A model generated the notes under the pieces. That model saw only the letters and a list, made by a program, of their open reading frames with translations, made no database searches and had not been told where the DNA came from. A DNA stretch of 64,000 nucleotides from Methanosarcina acetivorans C2A (lineage in GTDB: Archaea > Halobacteriota > Methanosarcinia > Methanosarcinales > Methanosarcinaceae). Location: contig NC_003552.1 of NCBI RefSeq assembly GCF_000007345.1, positions 5,518,001 to 5,582,000 on the forward strand, given 5' to 3'. This document shows positions 52,906 through 61,603 of this stretch, piece by piece. A program made the translations under genes and the position numbers. Position 1 is the first letter of the stretch, and every line of letters begins with the position of its first letter.

Positions 52906-54393
52906 ATGGTCTACGAAAACCCTGACGGGATAAGGATCGGGCTTGAAATCCACGTCCAGCTCAACAAGCTCAAGACCAAAATGTTCTGCGGCTGCTCTAC
53001 CGATTACCACAATGCAGCCCCAAACACCCACACCTGTCCGATCTGCCTCGGCCTGCCCGGAACACTTCCGGTCCTGAACAAAAAAGTCGTGGAAGCAGCA
53101 ATAAAGGTGGGGCTTGCCCTTGAAGGTGAGATTGCGGAAGAGACCCAGTTCCACAGGAAGAACTACTTCTACCCTGACCTCCCGAAAGGTTTCCAGGTCA
53201 CCCAGTACGACTATCCGATTGTCAGCAAGGGGAAGGTTGTAATCGAAGGCGAGGACGGGGAGCATGTGGTCGGGATTACAAGAGCCCATATGGAAGAAGA
53301 CCCTGGGAAGCTTGTGCACATAGGAAGTATCGGAAAATCCAAAGGGGTCCTTATAGACTACAACAGGTCGGGCATGCCCTTAATTGAAACCGTTACCGAG
53401 CCGGATATGAGAAGCCCCAAGGAGGCCAGAAGGTTCCTTGACAAGTTCAGAAACATCCTCGAATACCTGGACGTCTTTGATGGAAACCTTGAAGGGGCTA
53501 TGCGCGTCGATGCTAACGTCTCGGTTCACTGGGGAACCAGGGTTGAAGTCAAGAATATCTCTTCCCACAAAGGAGTGGAAAGGGCTCTCCTCTACGAGAT
53601 CATGCGCCAGAAGAACGTGATCCGCCGCGGAGGAACAATCGTGCAGGAAACCCGCCATTTCGATGAGGGCAGGGGTGTAACGCTTTCAATGAGGACAAAG
53701 GAAGAGGCAGAAGACTACCGCTACTTCCGTGAGCCTGACCTTATGCCTATGCGTATCACTGACTGGATTCCTGCAATCAAAGAAACCCTTCCCGAACTTC
53801 CGGACGCCAAACGTACCCGCTTCATAGAGCAGTACGGCATCACGGATATGCACGCAAGAGCCCTTACATCCAAGATAATGCTTGCCGACTTCTACGAAGG
53901 AGTCTGTGCAAAAGGTGTTGACCCGAAGATTGCCGCCACCTGGACAGCCGATGTCTTCCTCGGGGAGCTGAACTACCGCGACCTTGCGATCTCTTCCTAC
54001 GGCGGCAAGACCATTGGGTTTATCCACGCAAAAGATCCTGAAGTAGAAAACTCCTTCAAAGGCTCGGATATGGTAGAACTGGTCACCCTTTTTGCCGAAG
54101 GCAAGATAAGTGACAGGGCTGCAGTTGAAGTCATCCGTACCATTCTGGACGGCACGGAGGAAAAGACCCCCTCCCAGATCATCGAAGAAAAAGGCCTCTT
54201 CAAAGCCGAAGACGACCTGGTTACAAAAGCTGTTGCCGAAACAATTGCCGAAAACGCAGCTGCAGTGCAGGACTACCTGGGAGGAACAGAAAAGTCTCTG
54301 AACTTCCTGGTCGGACAGGTCATGAAAAAGACAAAAGGCACGGCAGATGCAAAGACTGCACGCGAACTGATTCTCAAAGAACTTAAAGGGTAA
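52906..54393 (+). CDS. gatB: Asp-tRNA(Asn)/Glu-tRNA(Gln) amidotransferase subunit B
   Basis: 495 residues. GLEIHVQLNKLKTKMFCGCS, CPICLGLPGTLPVLNK, FHRKNYFYPDLPKGFQVTQY and DYNRSGMPLIETVTEPD are the kinase/transferase core. The C-terminal helical and YqeY-like parts end MKKTKGTADAKTARELILK. It activates and amidates the mischarged tRNA. In archaea GatCAB mainly makes Asn-tRNA, as Gln-tRNA is made by GatDE (established). A terminator overlaps its stop. Confidence 0.97.
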   Translation: MVYENPDGIRIGLEIHVQLNKLKTKMFCGCSTDYHNAAPNTHTCPICLGLPGTLPVLNKKVVEAAIKVGLALEGEIAEETQFHRKNYFYPDLPKGFQVTQYDYPIVSKGKVVIEGEDGEHVVGITRAHMEEDPGKLVHIGSIGKSKGVLIDYNRSGMPLIETVTEPDMRSPKEARRFLDKFRNILEYLDVFDGNLEGAMRVDANVSVHWGTRVEVKNISSHKGVERALLYEIMRQKNVIRRGGTIVQETRHFDEGRGVTLSMRTKEEAEDYRYFREPDLMPMRITDWIPAIKETLPELPDAKRTRFIEQYGITDMHARALTSKIMLADFYEGVCAKGVDPKIAATWTADVFLGELNYRDLAISSYGGKTIGFIHAKDPEVENSFKGSDMVELVTLFAEGKISDRAAVEVIRTILDGTEEKTPSQIIEEKGLFKAEDDLVTKAVAETIAENAAAVQDYLGGTEKSLNFLVGQVMKKTKGTADAKTARELILKELKG

Positions 54394-54426
54394 CCCGGAA
54401 GGGTTTACCTTTTCTAATTTTTTTCT
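54389..54426 (+). terminator. Terminator of gatCAB
   Basis: GGTAACCC pairs with GGGTTTACC around GGAA, with one bulge. TTTTCTAATTTTTTTCT follows. Confidence 0.75.
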
Positions 54427-54480
54427 ACTTTTAGCTCGATTTTTTTAACTTGATTTTTGGATTTTACCATCCTCTGATTT

Positions 54481-55281
54481 TTAATATAGATCAGGCCTGC
54501 GGTCTTCGAGAATAGAGCCTGTTTGCCTGAGTTCTTTTGCTTTTACCAGATCTATTTCTCCTAGAAGAACACACTCTTCGGTTCCAGCTTCTGCCAGGAC
54601 ACGGCCCCAGCCGTCGACAATAAAAGAGCCGCCTGGATAGATAGAATACCTGTCTTTTCCTACCCTGTTGCAGGCGATATGCGGCAGTTGATTTTCAATT
54701 GCCCGTGAAAAGGACATAATGCGCCACGGATATATGTAAAAGTCCGGTATATCGGCAGCTGAGACCAGCAGATCCGCTCCCTCAAGGACCAGTTTTCGGG
54801 CAACTTCCGGATACCTGAGTTCATTGCAAACTATGAGCCCTATGGAAAGTCCGTATTTTTGAAGTTTGATAGGAGATATGCTGTCACCGGAAGCAAAATA
54901 TTCCTTTTCAGGGCCGTACAGCTGGACTTTTCGGCGGATTCCGGCTAACTTTCCGGACTCTATGCAAAAACCGAGGTTATACTGGGAAGGAACCTTCTTT
55001 TCTGAACCTGGCGCGTCTCCTTCCCTTATTTCGATCATTGAACCTGCAAGAATACATCCGTGTTCTCTGGAAAAAGCGCGGAGAGTTTCTAGAGTGGGGC
55101 CGGAAGTGGTTTCAGCCACATCCCCTATGCGGTCATAACAAAAGCCTGTTGAGAAAACTTCCGGAAAGACGAGCAGCTCGGCTTCTCTTGAAACTGCTTC
55201 TTCTGCCAGGGAGAGGGCACGCTCAAGATTTTCCTGTTTCGAACAAAGTGAGATATTCATCTGGATACAAGCTGCTTTCAT
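54481..55281 (-). CDS. Carbon-nitrogen hydrolase (nitrilase superfamily)
   Basis: 266 residues from the ATG at 55281, chosen because GGAGACGATT precedes it and MKAACIQMNI is the usual opening; a GTG four codons earlier is in frame. The Glu-Lys-Cys triad is seen in LLVFPEVFSTGF, RRKVQLYGPEKEYF and GLIVCNELRYPEVARKL. Members hydrolyse amides such as carbamoyl-putrescine, omega-amides or nitriles; the substrate is not clear here. It is convergent with gatCAB. Confidence 0.88.
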   Translation of the reverse strand: MKAACIQMNISLCSKQENLERALSLAEEAVSREAELLVFPEVFSTGFCYDRIGDVAETTSGPTLETLRAFSREHGCILAGSMIEIREGDAPGSEKKVPSQYNLGFCIESGKLAGIRRKVQLYGPEKEYFASGDSISPIKLQKYGLSIGLIVCNELRYPEVARKLVLEGADLLVSAADIPDFYIYPWRIMSFSRAIENQLPHIACNRVGKDRYSIYPGGSFIVDGWGRVLAEAGTEECVLLGEIDLVKAKELRQTGSILEDRRPDLY

Positions 55282-55661
55282 AATCGTCTCCACAATTCAT
55301 AAAGCACATCATAAATAATTATTTGGATACTTTATGAGATAATTCTATTTTCCGATTTTAGATTAAGTTTTTGCGCTCCAGTATTTACCTCCAGAATTTG
55401 CCCTTCAGTTTACCTCATTATTTGTATTCCAGTATTTACCTCATTATTTGTACTCAGATATAGCAGTGAAGGTTCAGAGTCTGAATAACTGCTACAGGCA
55501 GCACTTTGATTATGTATGGCTCATGGATCCGTACAGAACAACAAAAAATCATGAAAACTTTCGTAGGCAAAATATAAGGCATGTGAATCTCAAAATAAGC
55601 TTGAAGAAAAAAGCTGTCTGCAAGAGAAGGACCTTAGCCATTACTGGATTATTGACTGACT
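55282..55661. other. Spacer with short repeats, no gene seen
   Basis: Small repeats of CCAGTATTTACCTC and ACCTCATTATTTGTA occur near 55379-55455. A plus-strand frame (55448-55699) overlaps the methyltransferase start and looks accidental. Confidence 0.4.
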
Positions 55662-56213
55662 ATGAAGGAGGAAAACATCACGGAAGAACCAGATTCTGAT
55701 TTTCGATTCCACGCAACGACCCTTATCTTCAAGTTCCGAGACTTCTTATTCCCCCGCAGGAAAATCCTGGAAGAAGCCGGAATAAAGCCCGGTTTTAAAA
55801 TTCTTGATTACGGCTGCGGGTCAGGTTCCTATATCCGTGATGCCTCCGAAATGGTGGGCCCTTCAGGAAAAGTCTATGCTCTGGATATCAACCCGGTTGC
55901 TGTTGAGATGGTCCGGCATCTGGCTTCGATAAAACAGCTGAGAAACATAGAAACCATCCTTTCCGATTACGATACAGGTCTGCCCAGCGGAAGCCTAGAC
56001 ACAGTCCTCTTCTATGATACCTATCATACCCTGAATAAACCGGAACTTGTTATGAAGGAGTTGCACAGGGTCCTGAAACCAGAAGGAACCCTTTCTTTTA
56101 GCGACCATCAAATGAAAGAAGAAGAAATCATGGAAAGTATAACCCGGAAGAGGTTATTCAAGCTGAAAAAGAGAGGAAAAAGGACATATTCCTTTAAAAA
56201 GGACGGAAATTAA
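55662..56213 (+). CDS. Class I SAM-dependent methyltransferase
   Basis: 183 residues. Motif I is ILDYGCGSGSYIRDASEMVG (about 48-62), motif II VYALDINPVAVEMVRHLA, and post-motif LDTVLFYDTYHTLNKPELVM then LHRVLKPEGTLSFSDHQM, as in small UbiE-like methyltransferases. The lysine-rich end is KKRGKRTYSFKKDGN. The substrate cannot be predicted. No partner gene on the same strand is close. Confidence 0.88.
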   Translation: MKEENITEEPDSDFRFHATTLIFKFRDFLFPRRKILEEAGIKPGFKILDYGCGSGSYIRDASEMVGPSGKVYALDINPVAVEMVRHLASIKQLRNIETILSDYDTGLPSGSLDTVLFYDTYHTLNKPELVMKELHRVLKPEGTLSFSDHQMKEEEIMESITRKRLFKLKKRGKRTYSFKKDGN

Positions 56214-56598
56214 TTCAGGTACAGGCGTGAACCTGAGATCTATGACCCAAAAACAAAAGGATAAAACAAAAGAATAAAACAAAAAATATACAAAAAATAA
56301 ACAAAAAAAAGAGAGAAATGAAAGAATTAGAACGCAGGAAAACACAGAGATTAAGGGTCAGGAGATTATTTTCTGTAAACTTTCACTTTTAACGTGATTA
56401 GACTTCCATACCTTCTTTTGAGCATAAGAAGGAGCTGGTGTAAATCACTGTAATATTTACATTTAGGAGGTTGGTTTGTTGGATTTTTGGAGGTTAGCTG
56501 AATAAAATAGCTAGATATTTTGTAGTATGGTTATAGAGTGTTTTAATGAATTCCCTGACCTCTTTACAATGCGCTTTTTCCCGGTTTACTTTTCGAGT
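56214..56598. other. Low-complexity spacer
   Basis: An A-rich tract (AAAACAAAAGAATAAAACAA) follows the methyltransferase stop, then a stretch with TAGGAGGTTGG near 56463 that precedes no credible gene. Confidence 0.35.
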
Positions 56599-56733
56599 TC
56601 ATGCTCTTGTTGCCGGAACGACCCCAAGGCTTTCCATGATTTTCATTTCTGCCGGGGTGACAAACGTACCATTGCCGAACAAAAACCCACGCAAAATGGG
56701 TTTTGGAGCTTCTACCTCTACTTTTTCTTTCAT
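56599..56733 (-). CDS. Small protein of 44 residues
   Basis: KEKVEVEAPKPILRGFLFGN, then GTFVTPAEMKIMESLGVVPA and TRA. AGGAGATCCAGAAT before the ATG is a good Shine-Dalgarno, and codon use is normal, so it is likely a real small gene. Charged N-terminus, amphipathic C-terminal helix, no signal or membrane segment. I do not recognise it. A longer plus-strand frame over the same DNA (56527-57057) lacks protein-like features. Confidence 0.5.
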   Translation of the reverse strand: MKEKVEVEAPKPILRGFLFGNGTFVTPAEMKIMESLGVVPATRA

Positions 56734-57144
56734 ATTCTGGATCTCCTTTTCTTGTATTGGGGGTTCCTGCCCATCGCAGGATGCCCGGAATCCTATTACC
56801 GTGTTTTGATATATAAAGATTTCTCAGGTGGAGGACGGATAGCCAGATCTGACAAAAAATCCATAAAAAATGGACTGAAACTTTCCGGATTCAGAAAGAA
56901 GAAAATAAAATTCCGAATTGAGGCAGAAATCAGAAGGTTTCGTTTCATTGAGAGCTCGTACTCGCCCTGGAAAAAAGACACAGAACCTTCAAAACTCACC
57001 AAAAAAATCATTCAAAAGACATATTCAAAAAGGCAGTGTAGCGAAAATTCTGTATAATTAAAAATATCAAGAAATTGCTTGGTAGCTTCTTCCACATCGG
57101 AAGATCAATTTTTTTCCATATCACTCGAATATTTGAAGTAAAAT
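56734..57144. other. Spacer up to the IS21-type element
   Basis: The minus-strand frame of the small gene is open a little further here without a start codon. Otherwise AT-rich with no recognised feature; the target site of the insertion sequence is at 57141-57144. Confidence 0.35.
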
Positions 57145-57240
57145 TGTCAAGGGCGGTTAACTTTTTTCCATTTTGGGCGGTTTAGAATTTGCCAACCTTT
57201 TAATATAAATTTTACTCAATTTTTCATAAACTTTTAGAAA

Positions 57241-58014
57241 TTACTGGCATATATTTCCTGTTTTTATTCCCTGTTTCTTCCTTTCTTTCAGCCTGTAACT
57301 TTCCCCTTTGATGTTAATCGTAGTTGAATGGTGGAGAATCCTATCAAGTACAGCAGCCGCTATTACATGGTCCTTGAATATCTCTCCCCATTCTCCATAT
57401 GATTTATTTGATGTCAAGATCGTTGAACTCTTTTCATACCGTCTTGAGATCAGCTGAAATAGGCAGTGAGCTCCTTCTTCGTCAAATGGGAGATACCCTA
57501 TTTCGTCAATTATCAGCACTTTATATTTCATCAAGTCCCTTAGTTTCTTTTCAAGCATTCCTTCTCGATTTGCTATTTTCAACTTCTCGATAAGGTTTCC
57601 TGTATTGGTAAAGTAAACCGAAATCCCTGCTTTTGCTACTTCAATCCCAAGAGCGATTGCAAGATGAGACTTTCCAACTCCGGGAGGACCAAGGAAAACG
57701 ACATTCTCTGAATTATGAACAAATCTCAAGGTTGCAAGGTCTTCGATTGCTTTTTTATCAATGGATTTCTGAAATTCAAAATCGAATTCCTCAAGAGTCT
57801 TTTTAACGGGAAAAACTGCACTTTTCATCCTTCTCTCAATTGCAACAGCTTCTCTGTGTTTCTTTTCCTGTTCAAACAAGTAATCAAGGACTTCCATTGT
57901 TGTCTTGTTGTCCCTTGCAGCAATTTCAAGGTAGTTATCCAGAAGCTCTTCGATAGAATTAAGTTTCAGGTATTGCAGGTTATTGTGAAGTCTCTCATAG
58001 GTGAAGTTGTTCAT
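57241..58014 (-). CDS. istB: IS21-family helper ATPase IstB
   Basis: 257 residues, a DnaC-like AAA+ ATPase. Walker A is GPPGVGKS (about 109-116), Walker B VLIIDEIGYLPFDEEG, and sensor STILTSNKSYGEWG, with the family sequence ERRMKSAVFPVKKTLEEFDF at the N-terminal side. It assists the IstA transposase in target choice. The ATG overlaps the original istA stop (ATGA). Intact. Confidence 0.93.
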   Translation of the reverse strand: MNNFTYERLHNNLQYLKLNSIEELLDNYLEIAARDNKTTMEVLDYLFEQEKKHREAVAIERRMKSAVFPVKKTLEEFDFEFQKSIDKKAIEDLATLRFVHNSENVVFLGPPGVGKSHLAIALGIEVAKAGISVYFTNTGNLIEKLKIANREGMLEKKLRDLMKYKVLIIDEIGYLPFDEEGAHCLFQLISRRYEKSSTILTSNKSYGEWGEIFKDHVIAAAVLDRILHHSTTINIKGESYRLKERKKQGIKTGNICQ

Positions 58015-59254
58015 TCAAAACCACCTTCACTAAATATTTCATAGACATCAAGAGACCTTTTTTCAACTTCGGGATCTGAGAACTTCAACGGGATCTGTGA
58101 ATCTTTTTTGCATTTTGAGTTCTCTTTAAGAATCTCACTCAGGAGACCCTGGAAATGTTCCTTTTTCCTTGAAACTCTGCAGTTTCCAGGAAGGATTTCA
58201 TGTTCACAGACTTTCTCATAATCAACATAGACCTCGAATATTCCTTCAAGGATCTGAAGCTCTGCAGTTCTCCCTGCAAACCTGTAAGGAACAGAATACT
58301 TATTCCAAGGAACGAAATATAACAGTCTCTGGAGACCTTTCTGGTCTCCTTATGGACAACTTTGTAAGGAGGAACCTGATCCAGAGGGCTCAGTTTCTCC
58401 TCCTTAAAGCGTTCAAGAGGGATTTGATAGGTTGTTCCGTGGACAGTTGAATTTACCCTTTCCAACCAACTGTGAACTTGGGCGTTCAGGTCTTCGAGAG
58501 AGGTAAACCTTCTTCCAAGGAAGAAATCCCTCTTGACGAAACCGACTGTATTTTCAATTTTCCCTTTTGTCTGAGGCCTGTAAGGCCTGCATAACCTTGG
58601 AATAAAACCAAAGCATTTGAAGAAATCCTCAAACTGTGGGTTCCATTCGGAATCTGATGATTTTAAGGCTCTTTTGATAACAACCTGTTTCATGTTATCA
58701 TAGAGGATCTCCTGTGTAAATCCTCCAAAGTACTCAAAAGCGTTCAGATGACACTGAATAAGAGTGGGAGTGTCTATGCTCAGTGTAAATTCAACATATC
58801 TCATTCTGGAATATCCAAGAATCATGTTGAAACAAAAGAGTTTCTTTACCTTTCCATCAACCTCAACTGTTCCCATCTCTGCCCAGTCAACCTGAGCCTG
58901 TACACCTGGTTTTGTTTCATAGCGGAGTACAGCAGGGACTCCCTGTTTAGGTCGGACTTCTCTTACGAAGTCCTTGACTATGGTTTTTCCTCCATCAAAA
59001 CCCATTTCTTTGATTTCCCTATAAAGGCGAACAGCAGTATAAGGACCTTCTTTGAGTTTTTCTTGTATGTAAGGTTTGAAAGGATCAAGTTTACTCGGTT
59101 TTGGCGGACGTTTCTGAGGTTCTGGGGCAGTTTTCTTTTTAAGATATTTCCTCACAGTTTCCCTAGCATAACCTGTTCTTCTAGAGATCTCACTGATGCT
59201 GAAGCCTTGTGAATACAAATCTCGTATCAATAGCCATTCCTCCGTTTTCAGCAT
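58012..59254 (-). pseudogene. istA: IS21-family transposase IstA, frameshifted
   Basis: The N-terminal helix-turn-helix is SQGFSISEISRRTGYARETV. The DDE core has QVDWAEMG, ILYDNMK and TKGKIENTVGF. At 58303-58304 one T (A on the coding strand) is missing: SFLGISILFL should read SFLGNKYSVPYRFAGRTAEL. Restoring it opens the frame to ILPGNCRVSRKKEHFQG and EVEKRSLDVYEIFSEGGFE, ending exactly in the istB start overlap. As it stands the frame runs on to 58139 with 70 wrong residues. Confidence 0.88.
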
Positions 59255-59404
59255 TATCTACAATCCTCGAACTTTTCACAAGGATTGAGAATTGGAAGTT
59301 TTTAAACCGCCGTAATTGGAAGATTCTTAACCGCCCTTGACAAAATTTACAGAAAATTAGACATACTGACAATACTTATAACATGGACTGTTAAATTAAT
59401 TGAT

Positions 59405-59572
59405 ATGACTACACATTTTAAATTCATCATTATCTTAATGTTTCTTGTTTTTCTACTAGGATATTTCTTATCGATCAACAAATTAACGCTTATTCTACTT
59501 GGCGCATCATTCCTTTTATCAATAATAGCTGGAGTATTATCTGACAAACAGAGAAAAACAAGAATTAGGTGA
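59405..59572 (+). CDS. Small two-helix membrane protein
   Basis: 55 residues: FKFIIILMFLVFLLGYFLSI, then a short turn with NKL and TLILLGASFLLSIIAGVL, ending SDKQRKTRIR. Two membrane helices with a basic tail inside are expected. No clear Shine-Dalgarno. It lies between the IS21-type element (63 bases upstream) and a MITE (10 bases downstream), so it may be the remainder of a disturbed locus. Confidence 0.42.
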   Translation: MTTHFKFIIILMFLVFLLGYFLSINKLTLILLGASFLLSIIAGVLSDKQRKTRIR

Positions 59573-59581
59573 ATAGATTTT

Positions 59582-59771
59582 CATTGGTCATCAGTTAAGG
59601 AATTTTCTTGCCTGAAAGCTATTGATTTTTCACCAAAAGGCTGCCTTGAATTTTGGTCTTATTACATGAAATCAATACCCAGTTCCAGTCCACAACACAT
59701 CAAAATTATTGACAACTGTTGTGAGAATGGAGGCAATTTATCACGATTCCTAACTTAACCGAAGACGCATG
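59582..59771. mobile_element. Second copy of the 190-bp MITE
   Basis: Same length and orientation as 39061-39250, beginning CATTGGTCATCAGTTAAGG and ending CCGAAGACGCATG, with scattered substitutions. The flanking 10 bases (AATAGATTTT and AAAGTGATTC) do not match well, so this copy seems older or has recombined. Confidence 0.82.
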
Positions 59772-59840
59772 AAAGTGATTCAGAATATACCGAACTTTCG
59801 GTAAGCTATCTTATTTTCAAAAAACATTGAAAAAACATGA

Positions 59841-60019
59841 GGCTCTTCGCTGTTTAGAGTGGGTAACTTAAACCCATCTCCTAAATATCAAAAGAACATC
59901 TATAAAATTTAGATATATTTGCCGTTGAAAATCACATTCAAGCTCAATATTTCTCTTTTTGGCTTGGCTACTTTATAACTATGCAAATATTTCCAACCCA
60001 CGGGAAATAGCGAAGAGCC
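59841..60019. mobile_element. 179-bp element with ISL3-like ends
   Basis: The ends are GGCTCTTCGCTGTTTAGAGT and, inverted, GGCTCTTCGCTATTTCCCGT; the first 11 bases are identical and a later GTGGGT also matches. Perfect 8-bp target repeats AAACATGA flank it (59833-59840 and 60020-60027). GG-TCTT-G ends with 8-bp duplications are typical of the ISL3 family. No gene inside, so a non-autonomous derivative. Confidence 0.8.
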
Positions 60020-60054
60020 AAACATGAAATTCTTAAATAAAAGAAACAAAGCAA

Positions 60055-60084
60055 TGAAAGTACCTTTCAAATCAAGTACTTTCA
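60055..60084. terminator. Perfect 9-bp inverted repeat after the S-layer gene
   Basis: TGAAAGTAC and GTACTTTCA enclose 12 bases. On the minus strand it lies about 50 bases after the S-layer gene stop, so it may help end that transcript, though no U-run follows it. Confidence 0.35.
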
Positions 60085-60135
60085 TGCCAGGAAAAAAGGA
60101 GGAAATTAATCAGACTTTGAGGTTTCCCATCACTC

Positions 60136-61431
60136 TTAGATTTGACTCCTTTTAAAACAATAAACTATGCTGACCAGCGAGATGAAAGCCAGAAATCCTC
60201 CGAAACCGGAACTGGCTGCAGCTTCGCTGCTGGCAGATGCAGGTGTTTCTGCTTCAGTCGGGGCTTCAGATGAAGTCCCGTAGACCTCTCCACTATTTCC
60301 ACTGGAATTTTCGGTTATTGCTTTTGTCTGAGTGCTATTATCTTCCTGTACCTGAACATTGCTGGAAGCAGGGGATGAAGTATCGATTTCTGCAGTTCCG
60401 GTTGCAGTTTCGGTTGCAGTTGCAGGACTTTGGTCTGCGAGAATGACTGTTTTTGCCGGGTAGATCACGTATCCTCCATTGCTTCCTTTTCCTTCATCAG
60501 AGGTCTTGAAATACCACTCGTCTGTAATGTTAGTCTTGCTGTCAGCGTCGACATTAATTGTTATTGCGTCGGAATTTGACATTACTATCAGGTTTTCAAG
60601 GGCCTGGTCTACTTCGAAATTGCCAAATTCGTCCCCGGATTCGATTGAAAGAGGGTTGTCCTTATCTATTAACCAGGTGTACTTGAACACTGCAAAATCG
60701 GTATCCGCACTTGCAAAAACAGAATCCACAAAGGTAACGAAATAAATGTGAGAGGCATTGTCTCCGAATTCGGCATCTGCAGTAAATATCCTGTCATCTA
60801 TAGTGTTGTCCGTGGAGATTACCGCAGTATCCAGTTCCTTACCATTCTTGTAAAGCGAAAAATAGCATTTGTTGCCGTTAACATCAATCCCGTTCAGAGT
60901 AAGGCTGTACCCACCGGCAATATCCCAGGTCTCCCCTGCTTTGAGGGTTTTCTTGTCGCTGGCACCCTGCTGGTACAGCATCTTGGCAAGATGCGTTGCA
61001 TCATTGTCAATAGTACAGTAGGGTTTACCAAAGAGATGCATCATGTAAAAGAATGATAACTTTGTTACATTTTCTTCTTCGGAGAACACCTTATACTTCG
61101 AAGGGAACTGTTTGGTAGTATAAAAGAGTTCACCTTCATCGATTGTGCTGGCTGAAGGATTATCTTTACCCAGAGCAGGGCTGTTTCCTTTGTCCTCAAA
61201 ATAAAGGTGCTCTCCAACCCCACTAACGTAATTACTGTACTTATTTGCATTGAAGGCAAAAGCCGGGAAGGTTCTGAAATCCCACGAGATATTCTGGGAA
61301 TCCGTGCTCCCGGTATCAAGGGGAATGCCCCTGATTTCAACCGACGCAGCAGTACACGTTCCTGCCAACGCAAGGATTAACGTTAGCACAAAGATAGCCA
61401 GAGCTATTGCTTTAAATCTCTTTAAGTTCAT
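60136..61431 (-). CDS. S-layer-type surface protein
   Basis: 431 residues. A signal peptide (about 1-28) ends TCTAASVEIRG. The body (about 30-320) resembles one Methanosarcina S-layer duplication domain (VEIRGIPLDTG, WDFRTFPAFAFN, GNSPALGKDNPSASTIDEGE, LKAGETWDIAGGYSL). A Ser/Thr/Ala/Glu-rich linker (about 345-405), probably glycosylated, leads to a C-terminal helix (GFGGFLAFISLVSIVYCF) and basic KRSQ, an anchor like those processed by archaeosortases. It has one domain where the main S-layer protein has two, so it is probably a minor paralogue. Confidence 0.85.
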   Translation of the reverse strand: MNLKRFKAIALAIFVLTLILALAGTCTAASVEIRGIPLDTGSTDSQNISWDFRTFPAFAFNANKYSNYVSGVGEHLYFEDKGNSPALGKDNPSASTIDEGELFYTTKQFPSKYKVFSEEENVTKLSFFYMMHLFGKPYCTIDNDATHLAKMLYQQGASDKKTLKAGETWDIAGGYSLTLNGIDVNGNKCYFSLYKNGKELDTAVISTDNTIDDRIFTADAEFGDNASHIYFVTFVDSVFASADTDFAVFKYTWLIDKDNPLSIESGDEFGNFEVDQALENLIVMSNSDAITINVDADSKTNITDEWYFKTSDEGKGSNGGYVIYPAKTVILADQSPATATETATGTAEIDTSSPASSNVQVQEDNSTQTKAITENSSGNSGEVYGTSSEAPTEAETPASASSEAAASSGFGGFLAFISLVSIVYCFKRSQI

Positions 61432-61603
61432 AAAAATTCTCCACTAATTTTCCACTAATTTTTAATCTTTGTTTTTCTATGTTCAGATTTTTATCGTGAA
61501 AGTAAAATTAAGGCGATTGCACCTCTTTCTGTTATTCAAAAATTTGTCCACTGTATTGATTAATTCATAATGCCCTGATTTAGTTCGATGCAGGTTCAGT
61601 GTA

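Larger units (their letters stand above)
57145..59342 (-). mobile_element. IS21-family element with frameshifted istA
   Basis: 2198 bp. Both ends begin TGTCAAGGGCGGTTAA, and the inverted repeats extend about 43 bp with a second GGCGGTTTA block (57145-57187 and 59300-59342). Flanking AAAT (57141-57144, 59343-59346) may be the target duplication. It carries istA and istB on the minus strand in the usual order. One base is missing in istA, so this copy is probably unable to move itself. Confidence 0.88.

Noticed and set aside
56527-57057. 176-codon open frame on the plus strand
   Set aside because: Composition is Phe/Cys/Arg-rich without domain pattern or ribosome site, and it is antisense to a better small gene.
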